Of a stretch of DNA of 64,000 bases, positions 1-11,464 are shown in pieces (positions within the stretch are counted from its first letter, which is position 1; each line of letters opens with the position of its first letter). The translations under genes were made by a program, and so were the position numbers. Where the stretch lies: the NCBI GenBank assembly GCA_000750105.3, contig JPHH03000005.1:496001-560000 (forward strand). Reading direction: 5' to 3'. Source of the stretch: Tolypocladium sp. Sup5 PDA-1. Lineage: Eukaryota > Ascomycota > Sordariomycetes > Hypocreales > Ophiocordycipitaceae. The notes beneath the pieces are model-generated. The model searched no databases. It was not told where the DNA came from and saw nothing but the letters and a program-made list of their open reading frames with translations.

Positions 1-2256
1 ATCCTCGCCCTGCCCATTCCTGTTCTCACCGGCATGCGCCTGCCCTCACGGCAAAAGACCATTCTTGTCCTCACCTTCACCCTCGGTATCTTTGTCACAA
101 TCGTCGACGTCGTCCGCATCTACTACCTCCAGCGCGCCATTACCGAAGTGCCCACTGGCAAATCGACGGATCCCGAGTCGAGGTTCGGTGGCCAGGCCAA
201 TTTCGCGTGGAACGCCTCCCTGTCCCTCATGTGGAGCGCAGTCGAGGTGAACGTCGGCATGGCTTGTGCTTGCGTTCCTACCCTGAAGCCGCTCATCCTG
301 AAGCTTCTCCCCGCCATGCTGTACGATCCAGACGGCACCCGAACCTCCAACGGGTCAAAGGGCCCGAGCGACTCCGAAATACCGCAATCCCGCGACCCCT
401 CCAGTGCAGCGGACGCGGCCCCGGCGGTCACGGAGCCCCCGGCAACTCACCGGCCCAGCCAGAACAATGAGGCACCTCTGAGCGCCATGGAGTTTCTGAC
501 AACCCCAGACATGACCTCTGTTGGCGAGGGCTCACAAGTGCCCGACTCCGACCTTGCCACTCGCGCGCGGACAGCCTCTACGTCAGCCACTATCGAAAAT
601 GGCATCTACTTTGGTTTCGTCAACATGTCCAAGCCCAAGAGCATGCTCAGAGCCAATGGGGCAGAATCGTTCAAGTACTGCACCATCGTCTCGATCCTCT
701 TCTTCCTCTGGGGTCTGTCGTATGGGCTGCTCAACACCCTCAACAATGCAGTCGGTTCCGTGAATCAGATGACAACCGCCCAGACTCTCGGCCTGACGAG
801 CGCTTACTTTGGAGGTGGCTACTTCTTCGGACCCCTGCTTGTGGGAGAGTGGCTCCTGCGGCGGGATGAGCACAACCGCTCCAAGCGCCATGAGAAGAAC
901 GACGCTGAGAATGTGGGCGGTTTCAAGGTGACGTTCATCGTCGGGCTTTGCATATACGGCATAGGTACCATCATCTTCTGGCCCTCGGCCGTGACGAATT
1001 CATACGGCGGGTTCATGCTCAGCAACTTTGTCGTCGGGTTCGGACTGTCGGTGCTCGAAGTTGGCGCCAATGCATTCATGGTCCTCTGCGGCCCCCCCGA
1101 ATACGGCGAGACTCGGCTTCTGCTGGCCCAGGGTGTCCAGGGCGTGGGTAGCGTCCTCAGCGGCGTGCTGGCGCAAAAGGTCTTCTTCAAGGGAATTGCC
1201 CAGGGTAACACGTCGTCGTCGAACAGCATGACCCTCATCAATGTCCAGTGGACCTATCTCGGCATCACCCTCCTGTGCGTCATCCTTGGGCTTTTCTTCT
1301 TCTACATGCCCCTGCCAGAAGTTAGCGACAGCGAGCTTGAACAGGCGGCGAACCGGCTTCCCCTCGATACGAAGAAGAAGAGCATCGCCGGCCTCCAGCT
1401 GCGTACTGTGAGCCTGATCCTGGCCGTATTTTCGCAGTACATGTACGTCGCCGCTCAAGAGAGCAACAGCACCTTCTTCCGCAGCCTCCTCGTCTCTATA
1501 ATTCCCGACCACGACGACACGAGCCAGGACCCAGACAAGCCCCCGGGATTCGCAATCTCAATTTCGGATTACCTGCTCGTGGGGCACACGGCGTTTGCCA
1601 TATCTCGCTTCCTGGTGGGCTATCTCACCTACCTCTCCGTCTCCCATGCTCGACTCCCACAGCCACGCACCTACCTCACCATCAGTGTCGCCCTGTGCTT
1701 CCTCTTCGCTCTCCTCCCCGTGGTGCTTCATCCGCCCAATCCCGACTTACTGGTCATCCCCGTCGTACTCTTCTTCTTCGCTGAGGGCCCCATCTGGCCG
1801 CTACTGTTTGCGATTGGCTTGCGAGGTCAAGGATTGAGGACGAAGCGTGCTGCCGCCTTCATCACAATGGGAGGTTCCGGTCCTGCCTTCTTCCCGTTTG
1901 TCATGTACGGCATCATCAACCAAGGTGGCAGCGTGCAGACGGCCTTTATCGTCATCATTGCACTGCAGGTCGCGCTGATGATATACCCGGCGTTCCTGGA
2001 GCTGTCTGGGGATGCAAAGCGACTAGTCGACCCGTGCCCTGATGTGCGCCAATCATTCGAAGACGAAGAAACGACGGTCGACGATGATACCGCAAACAGG
2101 CATCGACACAGCGGGGCCAAGGAGAAGCCGGGCGGATTCCTCCACAGGGTTTCCAAAGGCTTCGGGGCGAAACTGAGCGGCTCGCGGAAATCGTCACAGC
2201 AGGCCGATGCGGAGCACAGCGAAGGCAGCGCAGGGGCCTCGCCACGGCCTCCGTGA
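1..2256 (+). CDS. Rhodopsin-like (Pth11-type) / fucose-permease-type MFS fusion protein, 5'-truncated
   Basis: The reading frame is open from base 1, so the start lies left of the window; the first ATG inside it (34) is internal. The first ~100 residues match the last helices of the fungal rhodopsin-like domain: a LALPIPVL stretch, LPSRQK, a 'GIFVTIVDVVR' helix and a closing 'WNASLSLMWSAVEVNVG' helix. A low-complexity Pro/Ser linker (~residues 110-190 from base 34) leads to FGFVNMSKPKSML. A complete FucP-like MFS domain follows, with about 12 helices, a typical 'FFLWGLSYGLLNTLNN' first helix and 'VLEVGANAF'. The tail is hydrophilic and charged. The two halves are in one frame with no splice signal needed between them. 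A plasma-membrane role, in sugar uptake or in sensing coupled to transport, is an inference. It is convergent with the next gene, 295 bp between stops. Confidence 0.85.
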   Translation: MLALPIPVLTGMRLPSRQKTILVLTFTLGIFVTIVDVVRIYYLQRAITEVPTGKSTDPESRFGGQANFAWNASLSLMWSAVEVNVGMACACVPTLKPLILKLLPAMLYDPDGTRTSNGSKGPSDSEIPQSRDPSSAADAAPAVTEPPATHRPSQNNEAPLSAMEFLTTPDMTSVGEGSQVPDSDLATRARTASTSATIENGIYFGFVNMSKPKSMLRANGAESFKYCTIVSILFFLWGLSYGLLNTLNNAVGSVNQMTTAQTLGLTSAYFGGGYFFGPLLVGEWLLRRDEHNRSKRHEKNDAENVGGFKVTFIVGLCIYGIGTIIFWPSAVTNSYGGFMLSNFVVGFGLSVLEVGANAFMVLCGPPEYGETRLLLAQGVQGVGSVLSGVLAQKVFFKGIAQGNTSSSNSMTLINVQWTYLGITLLCVILGLFFFYMPLPEVSDSELEQAANRLPLDTKKKSIAGLQLRTVSLILAVFSQYMYVAAQESNSTFFRSLLVSIIPDHDDTSQDPDKPPGFAISISDYLLVGHTAFAISRFLVGYLTYLSVSHARLPQPRTYLTISVALCFLFALLPVVLHPPNPDLLVIPVVLFFFAEGPIWPLLFAIGLRGQGLRTKRAAAFITMGGSGPAFFPFVMYGIINQGGSVQTAFIVIIALQVALMIYPAFLELSGDAKRLVDPCPDVRQSFEDEETTVDDDTANRHRHSGAKEKPGGFLHRVSKGFGAKLSGSRKSSQQADAEHSEGSAGASPRPP

Positions 2257-2551
2257 CACGGCATTCTATGCTCCCCATTTAGTATGGGTTTTCAGTCATT
2301 GTACATAATATCAAAATAGCCAGGGTCAAATGGCTGGCGAATGGTTTGGATATATGGGTAGTAGCCGGCGTGCTCTTTCGATACGATATACCCAATGATT
2401 CCCACGTTGGAGGAGCGTGGGCATCTGCATATTTACGTAGCTGTATATAATGATGGATTAATGGACACGTGTGGCATGGCTGAGATGGACATGCCACTGC
2501 AGGACAACCTACAAAAGTCCTGGCTGTGTGACGACATGATGTTGTGATATT

Positions 2552-3526
2552 CTACCAAGATGACCCGATATCCCTCTCGATATCCTCAAAAACTCGTGTA
2601 CCCTTGCTCCCCAAGCCCGTGGCCAGTCCCACTGCCGTAGCTCCCGCCCTCCTCATCCTCCTATACCCACCCCCATCGCTCACGCCTCCCACTCCAATAA
2701 TGGCCACATGCCGCAATTCGTCCGTCTCATCTAGCAGTCGTCGGAGGGTAGCCACGTTCCCCAGCGCAAGCGGATGCAGCGGCGCACCAGCCATGCCCCC
2801 CTGCAGCATTTCCTCTCCCGTCCCGTCTCCCACGTCGCCGTCGAACACCAGACACGAGCCGAGCGTATTCGTCGCGGTAATGAAGCTCAGCCTCGACTCA
2901 TACGGCCGCAGCTGCAGAGTCTGCACCAAGGAGGTAAACTGTCTCGCGTACGTAAACGGAGGGAGTTTGATGCCCACGGGCAGCACAGGATCAGACGGCA
3001 GGGCGGCGAGGTACGTGGCCAGAGAGGGCCAATCGTACGCGGGGGGCGGCGAGCCGGGGATGTTGGGGCACGAGAGGTTAATTTCTACGGCGAGCGGGAA
3101 GGGGATTGACGGCGCGGCGTGGGAGATTTGCTTGTAGCACTTTGTTATGGCCCAGGGTTCGCCGGTGACGCTTATGATGATGGTTTTGCGGGACATGGTG
3201 GCGGAGACAGAGGCTGATAGGCGGCGGAGGATGGCGATGTAGCCGTCTAGGGCGATGGGGCTGTAGCCCAGCGAGTTTACGCTGCCGACTGCCCTGCTCT
3301 TCGCAGCATCGTCGTCATTACTGACAGGAGTGCCGCCCGCGGGATCGAAGAACGTGTACCGGTGCACCGCGTCGTCGTGCGCGAAGCCATCTAACAGACT
3401 CGTGCGCGTAGTCACCGCGCCGGTGGAGGGGCAGCAGAAGAGGGTGCGAATGTCATCTTCCGTGGTGGCCCATGGGCAGGCGGAGTTGAGGAGGGGAGGG
3501 TGGAAGACTAGTTGCGGGGGCGCCAT
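2552..3526 (-). CDS. Dihydroorotate dehydrogenase-like protein (class 1A, fumarate type)
   Basis: Single exon, 324 aa, starting at the ATG at 3526. Class-1A landmarks are visible in order: PPLLNSACPW near residue 11, NSLGYSPIALDGY, EINLSCPNIPG (in characterised class-1A enzymes the Cys of this motif is the catalytic base), VGIKLPPF, a GxxGAPLHPLALGNV segment, and a GVGGVSDGGG phosphate-binding loop near the C-terminus. Class-1A enzymes are cytosolic FMN flavoproteins that oxidise dihydroorotate to orotate in pyrimidine synthesis. Most filamentous ascomycetes also have a mitochondrial class-2 enzyme, so this is probably a paralogue. The segment that in yeast Ura1 reads ITKSAT appears here as TTRTSL, so the conserved FMN-contacting Lys seems to be Arg. 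Activity on dihydroorotate is therefore uncertain. Confidence 0.82.
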   Translation of the reverse strand: MAPPQLVFHPPLLNSACPWATTEDDIRTLFCCPSTGAVTTRTSLLDGFAHDDAVHRYTFFDPAGGTPVSNDDDAAKSRAVGSVNSLGYSPIALDGYIAILRRLSASVSATMSRKTIIISVTGEPWAITKCYKQISHAAPSIPFPLAVEINLSCPNIPGSPPPAYDWPSLATYLAALPSDPVLPVGIKLPPFTYARQFTSLVQTLQLRPYESRLSFITATNTLGSCLVFDGDVGDGTGEEMLQGGMAGAPLHPLALGNVATLRRLLDETDELRHVAIIGVGGVSDGGGYRRMRRAGATAVGLATGLGSKGTRVFEDIERDIGSSW

Positions 3527-4699
3527 GGGGTTCTCTCCCCTGAGATCTCTTCCTGCGCTGTCCGTGCTTTATGTCTGTGATTCGGGTGGTGCGACGCGTG
3601 AATGATGGATGAAGGAGAAAGATAGGAGAGAGGAGCTTGATGAGGGTGAGTGAAGGCGGGTGAGGTGTCGTTGGGACAAGGTTATCGGCACGGGATGGGA
3701 GGGGAGATAAGCTGCACAGTGCGGTACCCCACATTCGACAACGTGCGTGGTCAACTATTACTCGTCCTCAGACTGCCTGTTGCTGTAGCCGCTGCTCCAT
3801 GCTCCAAGGCACTGGCGGAGATTTATTTTTAATTCTGCCTTTAACCCCCCGTTGTGAACTGCGCTTGAAGCTCGGGGGCTACGCATTGGTAAATGGCGCC
3901 TTGGCAGGTTAGTTTGACTCCAAGCATCCCTCCACACGTTAGAGAACAGCAGCAGCACGTAAATCTAAACAGCCGATTTTGGACATCATTTGGACAGCGG
4001 CGTCATGGTGCATGGCCCAAATTCTGAATTGTTCGTGGCCTCACATTGATTCGGTAGCTTCCGAGGCTCGCTGTAGGCCCCTACCACGTCAAACTGGTGA
4101 GCTACTAGTCCGTACGGACTGCTGCGACCTACGATCGGGTGTTGGTCCTATTGTGCGATGGGTTAGAGGCTCTTTTATCGTGAATACCTCAGGGCGATGT
4201 CCTCAGTCTGATCAGGCCAGGTGAGGGCATGGCTTGGACCCGTCAACGCCGCCGGAGATGCGGCAGAGATAAGACGGCGGGAGCCGAATTGAGTGGGACC
4301 GTTCCGCTCCGTCCGAGCTCCACCCGGCCCCGGTCCGCCCCGCACCAGGACCAGCCAGCCACATGTCTCAGACCAGGCAGCCTCCAGAAACGATCATGCC
4401 ACCAACAAAAAGCAAGCAAAATTCTCGAATAGGAAACAGCGACATAATGGCAAATGGCCTTGAAGTTTGAACGAGATCATCTCTAAATAGGAAAATATGC
4501 GTCCAGACGTATCCTCAACCCATGTCTCGTCTAAGCCCGAGCACCCACACCCCGGCCCATGCAATGTCCCTCGTCCCATCATCCATGACCTTGCCCCCCT
4601 CCGCCAAAATTTCTATATATAAAAAAAACTATATCCAAGAAATCTGCGCAACTATTTAGACGAACCCCCCTCCGCCACACCGACCATTTACATGTACGA
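3527..4699. other. Intergenic, 1.2 kb
   Basis: Nothing here reads as a gene. The left end is the upstream region of the dehydrogenase-like gene and the right end the 3' side of the ferric reductase gene. A perfect 14-bp palindrome (AGTCCGTACGGACT) lies at 4107-4120, and an A/T run (TATATATAAAAAAAAC) at about 4613-4628. Confidence 0.6.
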
Positions 4700-6606
4700 T
4701 CACCACCCAAAGTGCTCAAAGTGAAGTTCCACGCTCGGCCCCTCCGCCCGGATGCAAGCAGCCGCCGTGTTCCGCGCCTCCGTCATCAGTCCACCTGGGC
4801 CACACCCCAGCACCAGAACTCGTTTGTTTGCTGGCGTCTCACTAACGGCAATGCAGATCAGTGCCGTGACATCCGGTCGCGCGTACGTGATGGGAATGCC
4901 GTTGTAGCTGCTTGGCCGGTCAGCCTCGATTTGTTCCGTCGAGGTTTCCATGTCGGATGGCAGCGATTTCTCCGAGTCGATGGACATGCTCGAGCTTTGT
5001 GACTCGGAGCTAGAGACTACAGCCTTTTCCGGATCCATTTCGTTTGCCCTGATGGTGGCGCACTGCTTGAGACTGGACTCGGACATGGGGCTGATCAACT
5101 GTGGCAGCGCCTGCCTTGTGACAAAGAGCTTGCTTGACACACGATCGTCGTTTCTCAGCGTGTCGAGATGGCTGGAAAACCAGTCCAGGTAAGCTGTATT
5201 TCGTCAGTCCCGCGACTCCACGGTCAACCAGCGTTACTAACTGTTGTGCTGGACCGCCCATATGAACACGATTTGTTTGCTTTCGTCGGCCCGCAGCTTT
5301 CGGAGCATGTTGAGAGCCATCCCAAACGTAAAGCTGGCACCACTCCCACCGGCGACCAGGACCACAGTGTCATACTCCGCGGGATCAGGAATCGTGCCGT
5401 AGGCCCCCTCCACCGACGCCCTCAGGGATACACCCGGATTTGACACGGCGTACTTGTGCAAGTCTTGCGTGAGTCCGTCCCACGACTGGACAATGAACTC
5501 GAGTGGGTCGACGGCGGCAATCGTAAACGGATGCGTCTCGAAAGACCGGATCTTGGGGATCCACAGGAAGCAGTGCTTCCCGGACACCGCACCGACGGGA
5601 GGCTTGGTCAACGTCACGCGTGTGGCGCCGTTTGAAAGTGGCGTGAGCGTGACGGAATTGTTTGTGCTGTATAGCACCAGGCGTGCCAGGCGAATGAGGC
5701 GGTCGAGTAACCAGAGGCCGCCTGCGAGGAACGTAGCGATGATGACCTTGCCGCCGAGTTCCGGCTGGTGAAGTCCCACTGAGACAATTGCGAGAACCCA
5801 GAACGTGATGTGCATGTAGTAGAAGAGCTCATACCACTTACGTCGAATGAAGGCACCCCCTATTCCGAGGATCAAGAACGATAGCCCAGCCACCATGCCA
5901 AAAATTTCTTCAGTTGTCAGGAGAATCTCTGTGTGCCCGGACCGTACAAGGTAGACACAGTAGCAGGTGGCGTGGATGATGACGTGGACAACCGTGGCAT
6001 ATCCAGCGACTCGATGAAGGATGTTGATTCGCTCGTAGGAATAAGGAGTCAAGAATGAGAGCGGAGTATTCTTGAGTGCCAAAATGACTACAACAACCAT
6101 GTTCGCCATGGCAAGCCTGCATCTACTCAGCCTTCGGTGTACCACTGATACATAGAAATAGATCACTTACCATCCTGTCCTCGACGCCACGTTGACGATC
6201 ATGGACATATTATTGTTGTCCAGGTTTGTAAATGTGATGATGATGTTAGTGGCCAAATACAGGCCGATGAGACCTGCATGGCCAACCGAAGGCAGCCCTG
6301 GTCCTCTGCGGAGTGACACGCTCCTGACTTTTCTACATCACCGCATCAGCATCTTCAATAGCTGAGGAAGAGTAACGCATTGCCTTCTTACCGAGACATG
6401 GACGCCAGGGCTGATGGCTTCTTGGCCTCGCCCTGGGCGGCCTGCAGTCGCTCTCCGTACAGTCGCACCAAGTGCAACAGGGTGAACACTGAAGCAATTG
6501 CCATGAGCGAAGCGATGTAGGCCAGGGTGGACTGCTCGTTCAGCTTAGTCCGCCTCGCAAGCTTCCTCAGAAAATCGGCATAGGTCGGTTGTGGTTGTCC
6601 TGCCAT
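4700..6606 (-). CDS. Ferric reductase (FRE/NOX-type transmembrane oxidoreductase)
   Basis: Four exons: 6606-6392, 6332-6171, 6116-5242 and 5193-4700, giving 581 aa. All three introns have GT-AG ends and the frame closes exactly. An in-frame ATG further upstream (6792) is judged to be leader because the family-like N-terminus begins at MAGQPQ. The protein carries the ferric-reductase heme domain, with two His pairs each spaced by 14 (H160/H174 and H228/H242). An HPFT motif at 321-324 binds FAD. A nucleotide-binding loop GGSGASFTFG lies at 382-391, and CGPGG at 548-552 precedes a terminal F-x-W of the kind seen in the family. Such enzymes move electrons from cytosolic NADPH across the membrane to reduce Fe(III) or Cu(II). 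The first two exons give two helices ahead of the core. A Ser-rich insertion (~465-500) sits inside the NADPH domain. Confidence 0.93.
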
Positions 6607-9600
6607 GATGACGGTGATCGTAGACGTCTGCTCGGTTAAAGAGTTTAGTCGAGATCGGTTGACAATCTGAGGGCGAATAGCAGACTGTGGCGGAAGGCGA
6701 GGTATCAGAAGAGAGTAGCAAACAACCAGATGGAGTGCCTCGGAGCTCAGGAACTCTGTTACACGGGGCCGTGGCAATGTTGCTCCGTGCAAACTTCAAT
6801 CTGCAAGGTTGGTCGAGCCCGCTGGAGGAGCCAGTATGCGCGACTTGTCTGATGCGGGAATGGGACACTGTGGACGATCTCATTCGCAATTTCTCGATTC
6901 TGAAAACTCTCGCCAAGCTGAGCAAGTTGTGGCGGCGCCAGTCAAGGTGCTACGTGAGACGCGAGACGAGTAAGTGTGGCGTCTAAAGATGTCAGCATGT
7001 CTGTGAACAACGCCGAAGTTCGCGTCCCTTGCCCTCGGAGCTGAAGCACCTACTATCATGTAGCTATGGCCTTGGTTTGAAGTCAAAAATAGCGTCTTGT
7101 CAAAAGCCAGTGGTTGCACGCATTCGAGGAAAAGTCCAAGCGGGCATTTATTGCTTTAGACAGCATGACACTCCGCATACACCACAGAGCCTCCGGACCA
7201 CAATCCTGAACCACTTGCAACGTAATGCGCATTATTAGCATGTGCAGAGGGCCGCTGCTACAGAATCGATAGCACAATAACACTACGATCTCGACGGCGG
7301 CGATACGGTACTGCAACTCCCCCACCGGTGCGACGATAGCATCATGGCTCGGGAGACCGGCAACCCCCCACCATTGCTTGCGGGCTATGGCCTCACATCT
7401 TGATCTTGTGACCAGTCGCGCTTCTGCAGCTATTGTTCCTCGTTAATCCAAGCTTCTTTCGCTGGTGGGCCGCATATGATCGTCGAGTTTGCCTCTACCA
7501 GGAACCGGCGAGACGTTACACCACTGCGCTGCGACTCTGGCCTGAAGATGACTCGACGATAAGGCCTCGGCTTTGGCGCCGGGCACCACGCATGCAGCAG
7601 GGGCCTTGTAGAGACTGCCGAAAGGACATCTAGATTATCCAGTGTCTTATCGAGCCTTAGAGCTTGAGGTTTCAAAGTGGCGAGGACCTGTCATCGGGAG
7701 AACGTCCTGGACTTCGGGCACCTGCTCGCACCCCGAAATGAAGGCGGAACCAACCGTGTATGTCCCTATTTACCCCATCCCTACTGACACGCTTGGATCA
7801 GCTTGCCGAATACATGTAACATGCTCCGGCTTGGCCGTTGGTCTGGGGTGCGTTGGGCACGCAGCCAACCTAGTTTTCCATTGAGGCACCCAAGAGTCCA
7901 AGACCAACAGCAAACAATAAGTTTGCTGCATGGCGGCCGAGACCAGCGGCTGTCGTCATCCGTGTTAAAGTCCCGGTCGGAGAACTAGATAGTGCCGCTA
8001 CATCGAAGTCGAGATAGGGTGCCTGAGGTGGCATGGGTCCGGCCCAAATTGGCAGGACGATCTGGTATAGATTAACTTGGTCAACATGGCAGCACCCAAG
8101 TAAGGACCGGGGCAACGGGCACAAGGTTCCCCACAATGCCAACGTCCCATCAAAGGACGTCTGAGCCAAGGCGCATGTCAAGCGGCCCGCGGCGTCGACC
8201 ATGTTGTCACACTGCAGGTGCACAATGCAGTAAGTGAGATAGAGCAAGTTGCGTCGACCTAGCAAGCAGCCGTCATGTTTGTTGCATGTGAAATCAGATG
8301 ACATTGGTAAGAGACCCGACGAAAGGCCATGACGCAGGCGGTGTTACCTTTCAACCAAGATCAGACGAGCTCTGTCTGTGCGACGTCGTGCGACAGATGA
8401 TGAGCATGCATTCAATCTGGAGCTCATAGCAAACATTGAACGCGAGGAGCGCTACCGGCATGAACCCGAGTACCGCGCATGACGCACGGTGCGGCCCGTG
8501 GGAAAAGGAAAGCAAAATCGCCGTGAACTGCCTTGTGTGAAGCGGCACTCATGAGGGTTATGCAGACGCTGCCCTTGAGGCTTGAACGGCAGATGACTAT
8601 AGTTCTCGGCAATCCCACCATCGTGACTGCGGCTCGGGTACGAAATAGAGTCGACAAGGTTGCGAGTCAGCCGAGTTTGGGGCGGCTTCTCGTGGCAGTC
8701 CTCGGAAGGAATCGAGTCGTCCAAGCTTGGCCCTTGCCCCTTGGACGATGGCCAGCGTGGTGGCTCGAGTGCGGATTGAGGGTAGGTGGCAAACTTGAAG
8801 GGCCTTTCACATGGTGGTCGATGTTACGTTGAAATCCCTCGACTAGCACTGGGTGGGAGAAATGAGGGAGCCGAAGCGTGGGCAGAGCTCGTTAGTTGCG
8901 GTGCAAGTTTGGTTGAGATGCTGCTCACGTTACATCATGGCAGGGGACTTGGCTCGACTGGCCAGGGGCTGAGATAGCACGGTACCGCAACAACGCCGCT
9001 TTTCAAAGCGGGAAGTCAGGTACCCCGCCATCTAATTACCCGGTCCTCCCAAGTTCACAACCACACGACGCATTACCACCACGTCACCCGGTTTCCCCAG
9101 ACTGCCCCAGAAGCATCCTGCAATGGCCACCTGCCGTATCGGTACTTGAGCGCGAGATCCATCGGCTTTAAACATTCATGATTGAGCTTGCCCCGACCAA
9201 GGTTGCCACTCATTGGAGGACGGACGGCGGCAGAAAGCAGAGACCCATTGTCCTGCCTAGAGATGGCCATGGCGGACGCCAATAGAACATCCCGTGTTTG
9301 AGGATGAGCGAATAATCGAAAACGTGTTACACCTCATTCAGGAAGACACGCTGCACGCGCAAACGTCACTTCGCTTCTACCCATCTCCGGCTACGTCGTG
9401 CATGAAGGGATCATGTGATCAGTCGCCGATGTTTGGAACTGCGATGAAGCCACCCCCTCGGACCAGACGAGCTCATGAAATTCAAGTTGAGGTTGACGGC
9501 TGGACAAGGTTTCATCTTGCGGGTCATCAAAAGAGCTGGCATGCACCCGAAGACTTGTGGCGAGTGAGAGTAGCGGCGCAGGTGTCTTTGAGTTTTGACT

Positions 9601-9863
9601 TCTCTTGGCACATCTAAAGACACAGCAACAGGGATACGGCTGCGGCAGCAGCTTCAGGGGAAATAGCCCAGATATTCAGTAGATGTCGCCATCAGCCAAT
9701 CATAGTTTCTTGCCCGGGACACAACGAACCACCACTTCTCGCACGCACTAAGGATCAAGGGCATTCGGGAAAAGCATGTCTTGGCTTTCAGTGTTTTCGG
9801 CTGTCATCTGTCCCAATGCTGGAATCAACCAAGGAAATCAATTTTCGATCCTGATATCAATTG
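6607..9863. other. Gene-poor stretch, 3.3 kb
   Basis: I see no recognisable gene on either strand. Open frames are below 150 codons and none shows family motifs or a splice pattern joining them. The first few hundred bases are the promoter and leader of the ferric reductase gene. No terminal repeats or transposase fragments were seen. Confidence 0.5.
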
Positions 9864-10436
9864 TCAATCCTTGCCTCCTTGGAGTCGCACCAAAAAAGTG
9901 CTAGCCTCAAGCAATCGCATCCACAGAGCCTGCTTAGATTCACTCACCTCTTTGATCGCCTGAAACATATCGTCAAGCAAGTTTCTCAGATCCGCAACTC
10001 GCTGGGGCTCCTTCTCAAACCTACGCCCACTCTCCACTTCAGGCCCTTGCGCCGCCCGCCTCTCCTCGACCGCCTGGGATACTTGGGCCCGGAACTGATG
10101 CGCCTTTTGTGCCAAACGTTCTCTGTTGTTAAGGCTCGCTGAGCGGTACACTCCGTCAGCTATGCGCCAGGCTTCCGGAAATTGCGGGGGGTCCATATTG
10201 ACAAGGCACAGGCATCTCAGGAGGTCTCTTCTTGCATCGTTCTCAAACTTCTGGACCTCTTGTGGAGATTTGTTGGTATTCATGATGAATATCAGTGACG
10301 GCTCCCTTGGAGGTGCCGAAATGAAGTGTGCTGCAAAGACGCCGAGACGCAAAGGTACTGATGCTACAGTATGTCTGTCCAGCAATGCCAAGGTTGTTTT
10401 TGCCCTGTAGCATGTTCCGGATAATCGGCAACGCAT
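9864..10436 (-). CDS. Hypothetical protein, weakly supported
   Basis: An open frame of 190 codons. The second half, from an internal Met (MNTNKS, ATG near 10284), is charged and helical with an amphipathic, coiled-coil-like pattern (FENDARRDLL, RERLAQKAHQFRAQ, VADLRNLLDDMF). The first half contains YRAKTTLALLDRH, which loosely resembles a P-loop but lacks the full GxxGxGK(S/T). A good splice donor (GTGAGT) follows the codons for AIKE near 9950, so the true 3' end may be spliced and the last ~35 residues may be intronic. I do not recognise the family. It could be a fragment of a larger gene or a chance frame. Confidence 0.35.
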   Translation of the reverse strand: MRCRLSGTCYRAKTTLALLDRHTVASVPLRLGVFAAHFISAPPREPSLIFIMNTNKSPQEVQKFENDARRDLLRCLCLVNMDPPQFPEAWRIADGVYRSASLNNRERLAQKAHQFRAQVSQAVEERRAAQGPEVESGRRFEKEPQRVADLRNLLDDMFQAIKEVSESKQALWMRLLEASTFLVRLQGGKD

Positions 10437-11464
10437 TTATACCTTAGGAAAACGGCCGCTGCTCTGTTACTTTTGATTCAGACCCGAACAAATGTTCATA
10501 TTCTGTGACGATTATCCTGCTCAAAGAATGAACAAAGCTCCAGTCGGGAAAGAAGATTCACTACCACACCCATCACGGACCTCGGCAGCTTTGACTTACT
10601 GCAAGACACATAAACGATATATGCGCCGAGTGTCCTCCAGACAAAAGAAAATGTCCTTCTGCTATTTTTCTTTGAGCGATCTGACGCCTCCATCGATGTC
10701 TTCTGTGGTCCAAGCTACTTTCATTAGAAGCAGCTTCTCTTCCAGGTGACTCGTCGAACATCAACCAATTGCACAAAGGGGACTGCTGTGGTATTTATGT
10801 TAGGTGGCATCAGTCTGTTTCTTTTGTATCTGTAGACAGTAGGACTGAAGCTGGTACGTACGTTGATATGTTCAATTGCAAGCTCTCGATATTGCTTCCA
10901 CAACGCCAAGATTGGGTCTTAGTAGAGTGGTGGCCCTCTAATACGGAGTCCCTCTGGGCGCAATAAATCCATACCATCTTAAGCTCGTAAATGGCTCAGG
11001 TTTTTGTTCTTAACTACTTTCAACAATCGTCTTTCAAACTCGGTGCTCTGTTAATTCCTCGCTAATTTCTCCTAGGCACCACGTTGGCAATATTGGCGGT
11101 CCTGATGGCAGGCATTCCGCGAAGTACGCCAGGAGAGGCGAAGCGTTTCGATATTTAGCGCCCTGACCCTGATGCACAACCTGCATCCAGGGGCGGTGCA
11201 TGCTTATTGGCGATAGGCATGCGGGAGGCACTCCTGTGGGCTTTCCAAGAGCGCTTACGCAGCCACCAGACTGCGGCTGAGGAGGCACCAGGCGGGGCGA
11301 AACTGCGGCCTTCTATATCGCCTCAAGCCAGTTGGGCTTCGACTTCTCCTCGTCACCCATCCTCTGCTTTTCCTTTACATCAGCAAGAGCCAGGCTACTG
11401 CTTGATTCTGACTTGTCCCTACCTGATGTTCACTCTCGGCATCCCCGCCATCGCGAGATAGGAC
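10437..11464. other. Intergenic, 1.0 kb
   Basis: No gene is recognised. The right end is the upstream region of the Helo-like/ankyrin gene; nothing else stands out. Confidence 0.5.

Noticed and set aside
6607..9863. Decayed transposon in the long gene-free stretch
   Set aside because: No terminal repeats, no transposase or reverse-transcriptase motif in any frame, and base composition is not markedly AT-rich as expected after RIP.
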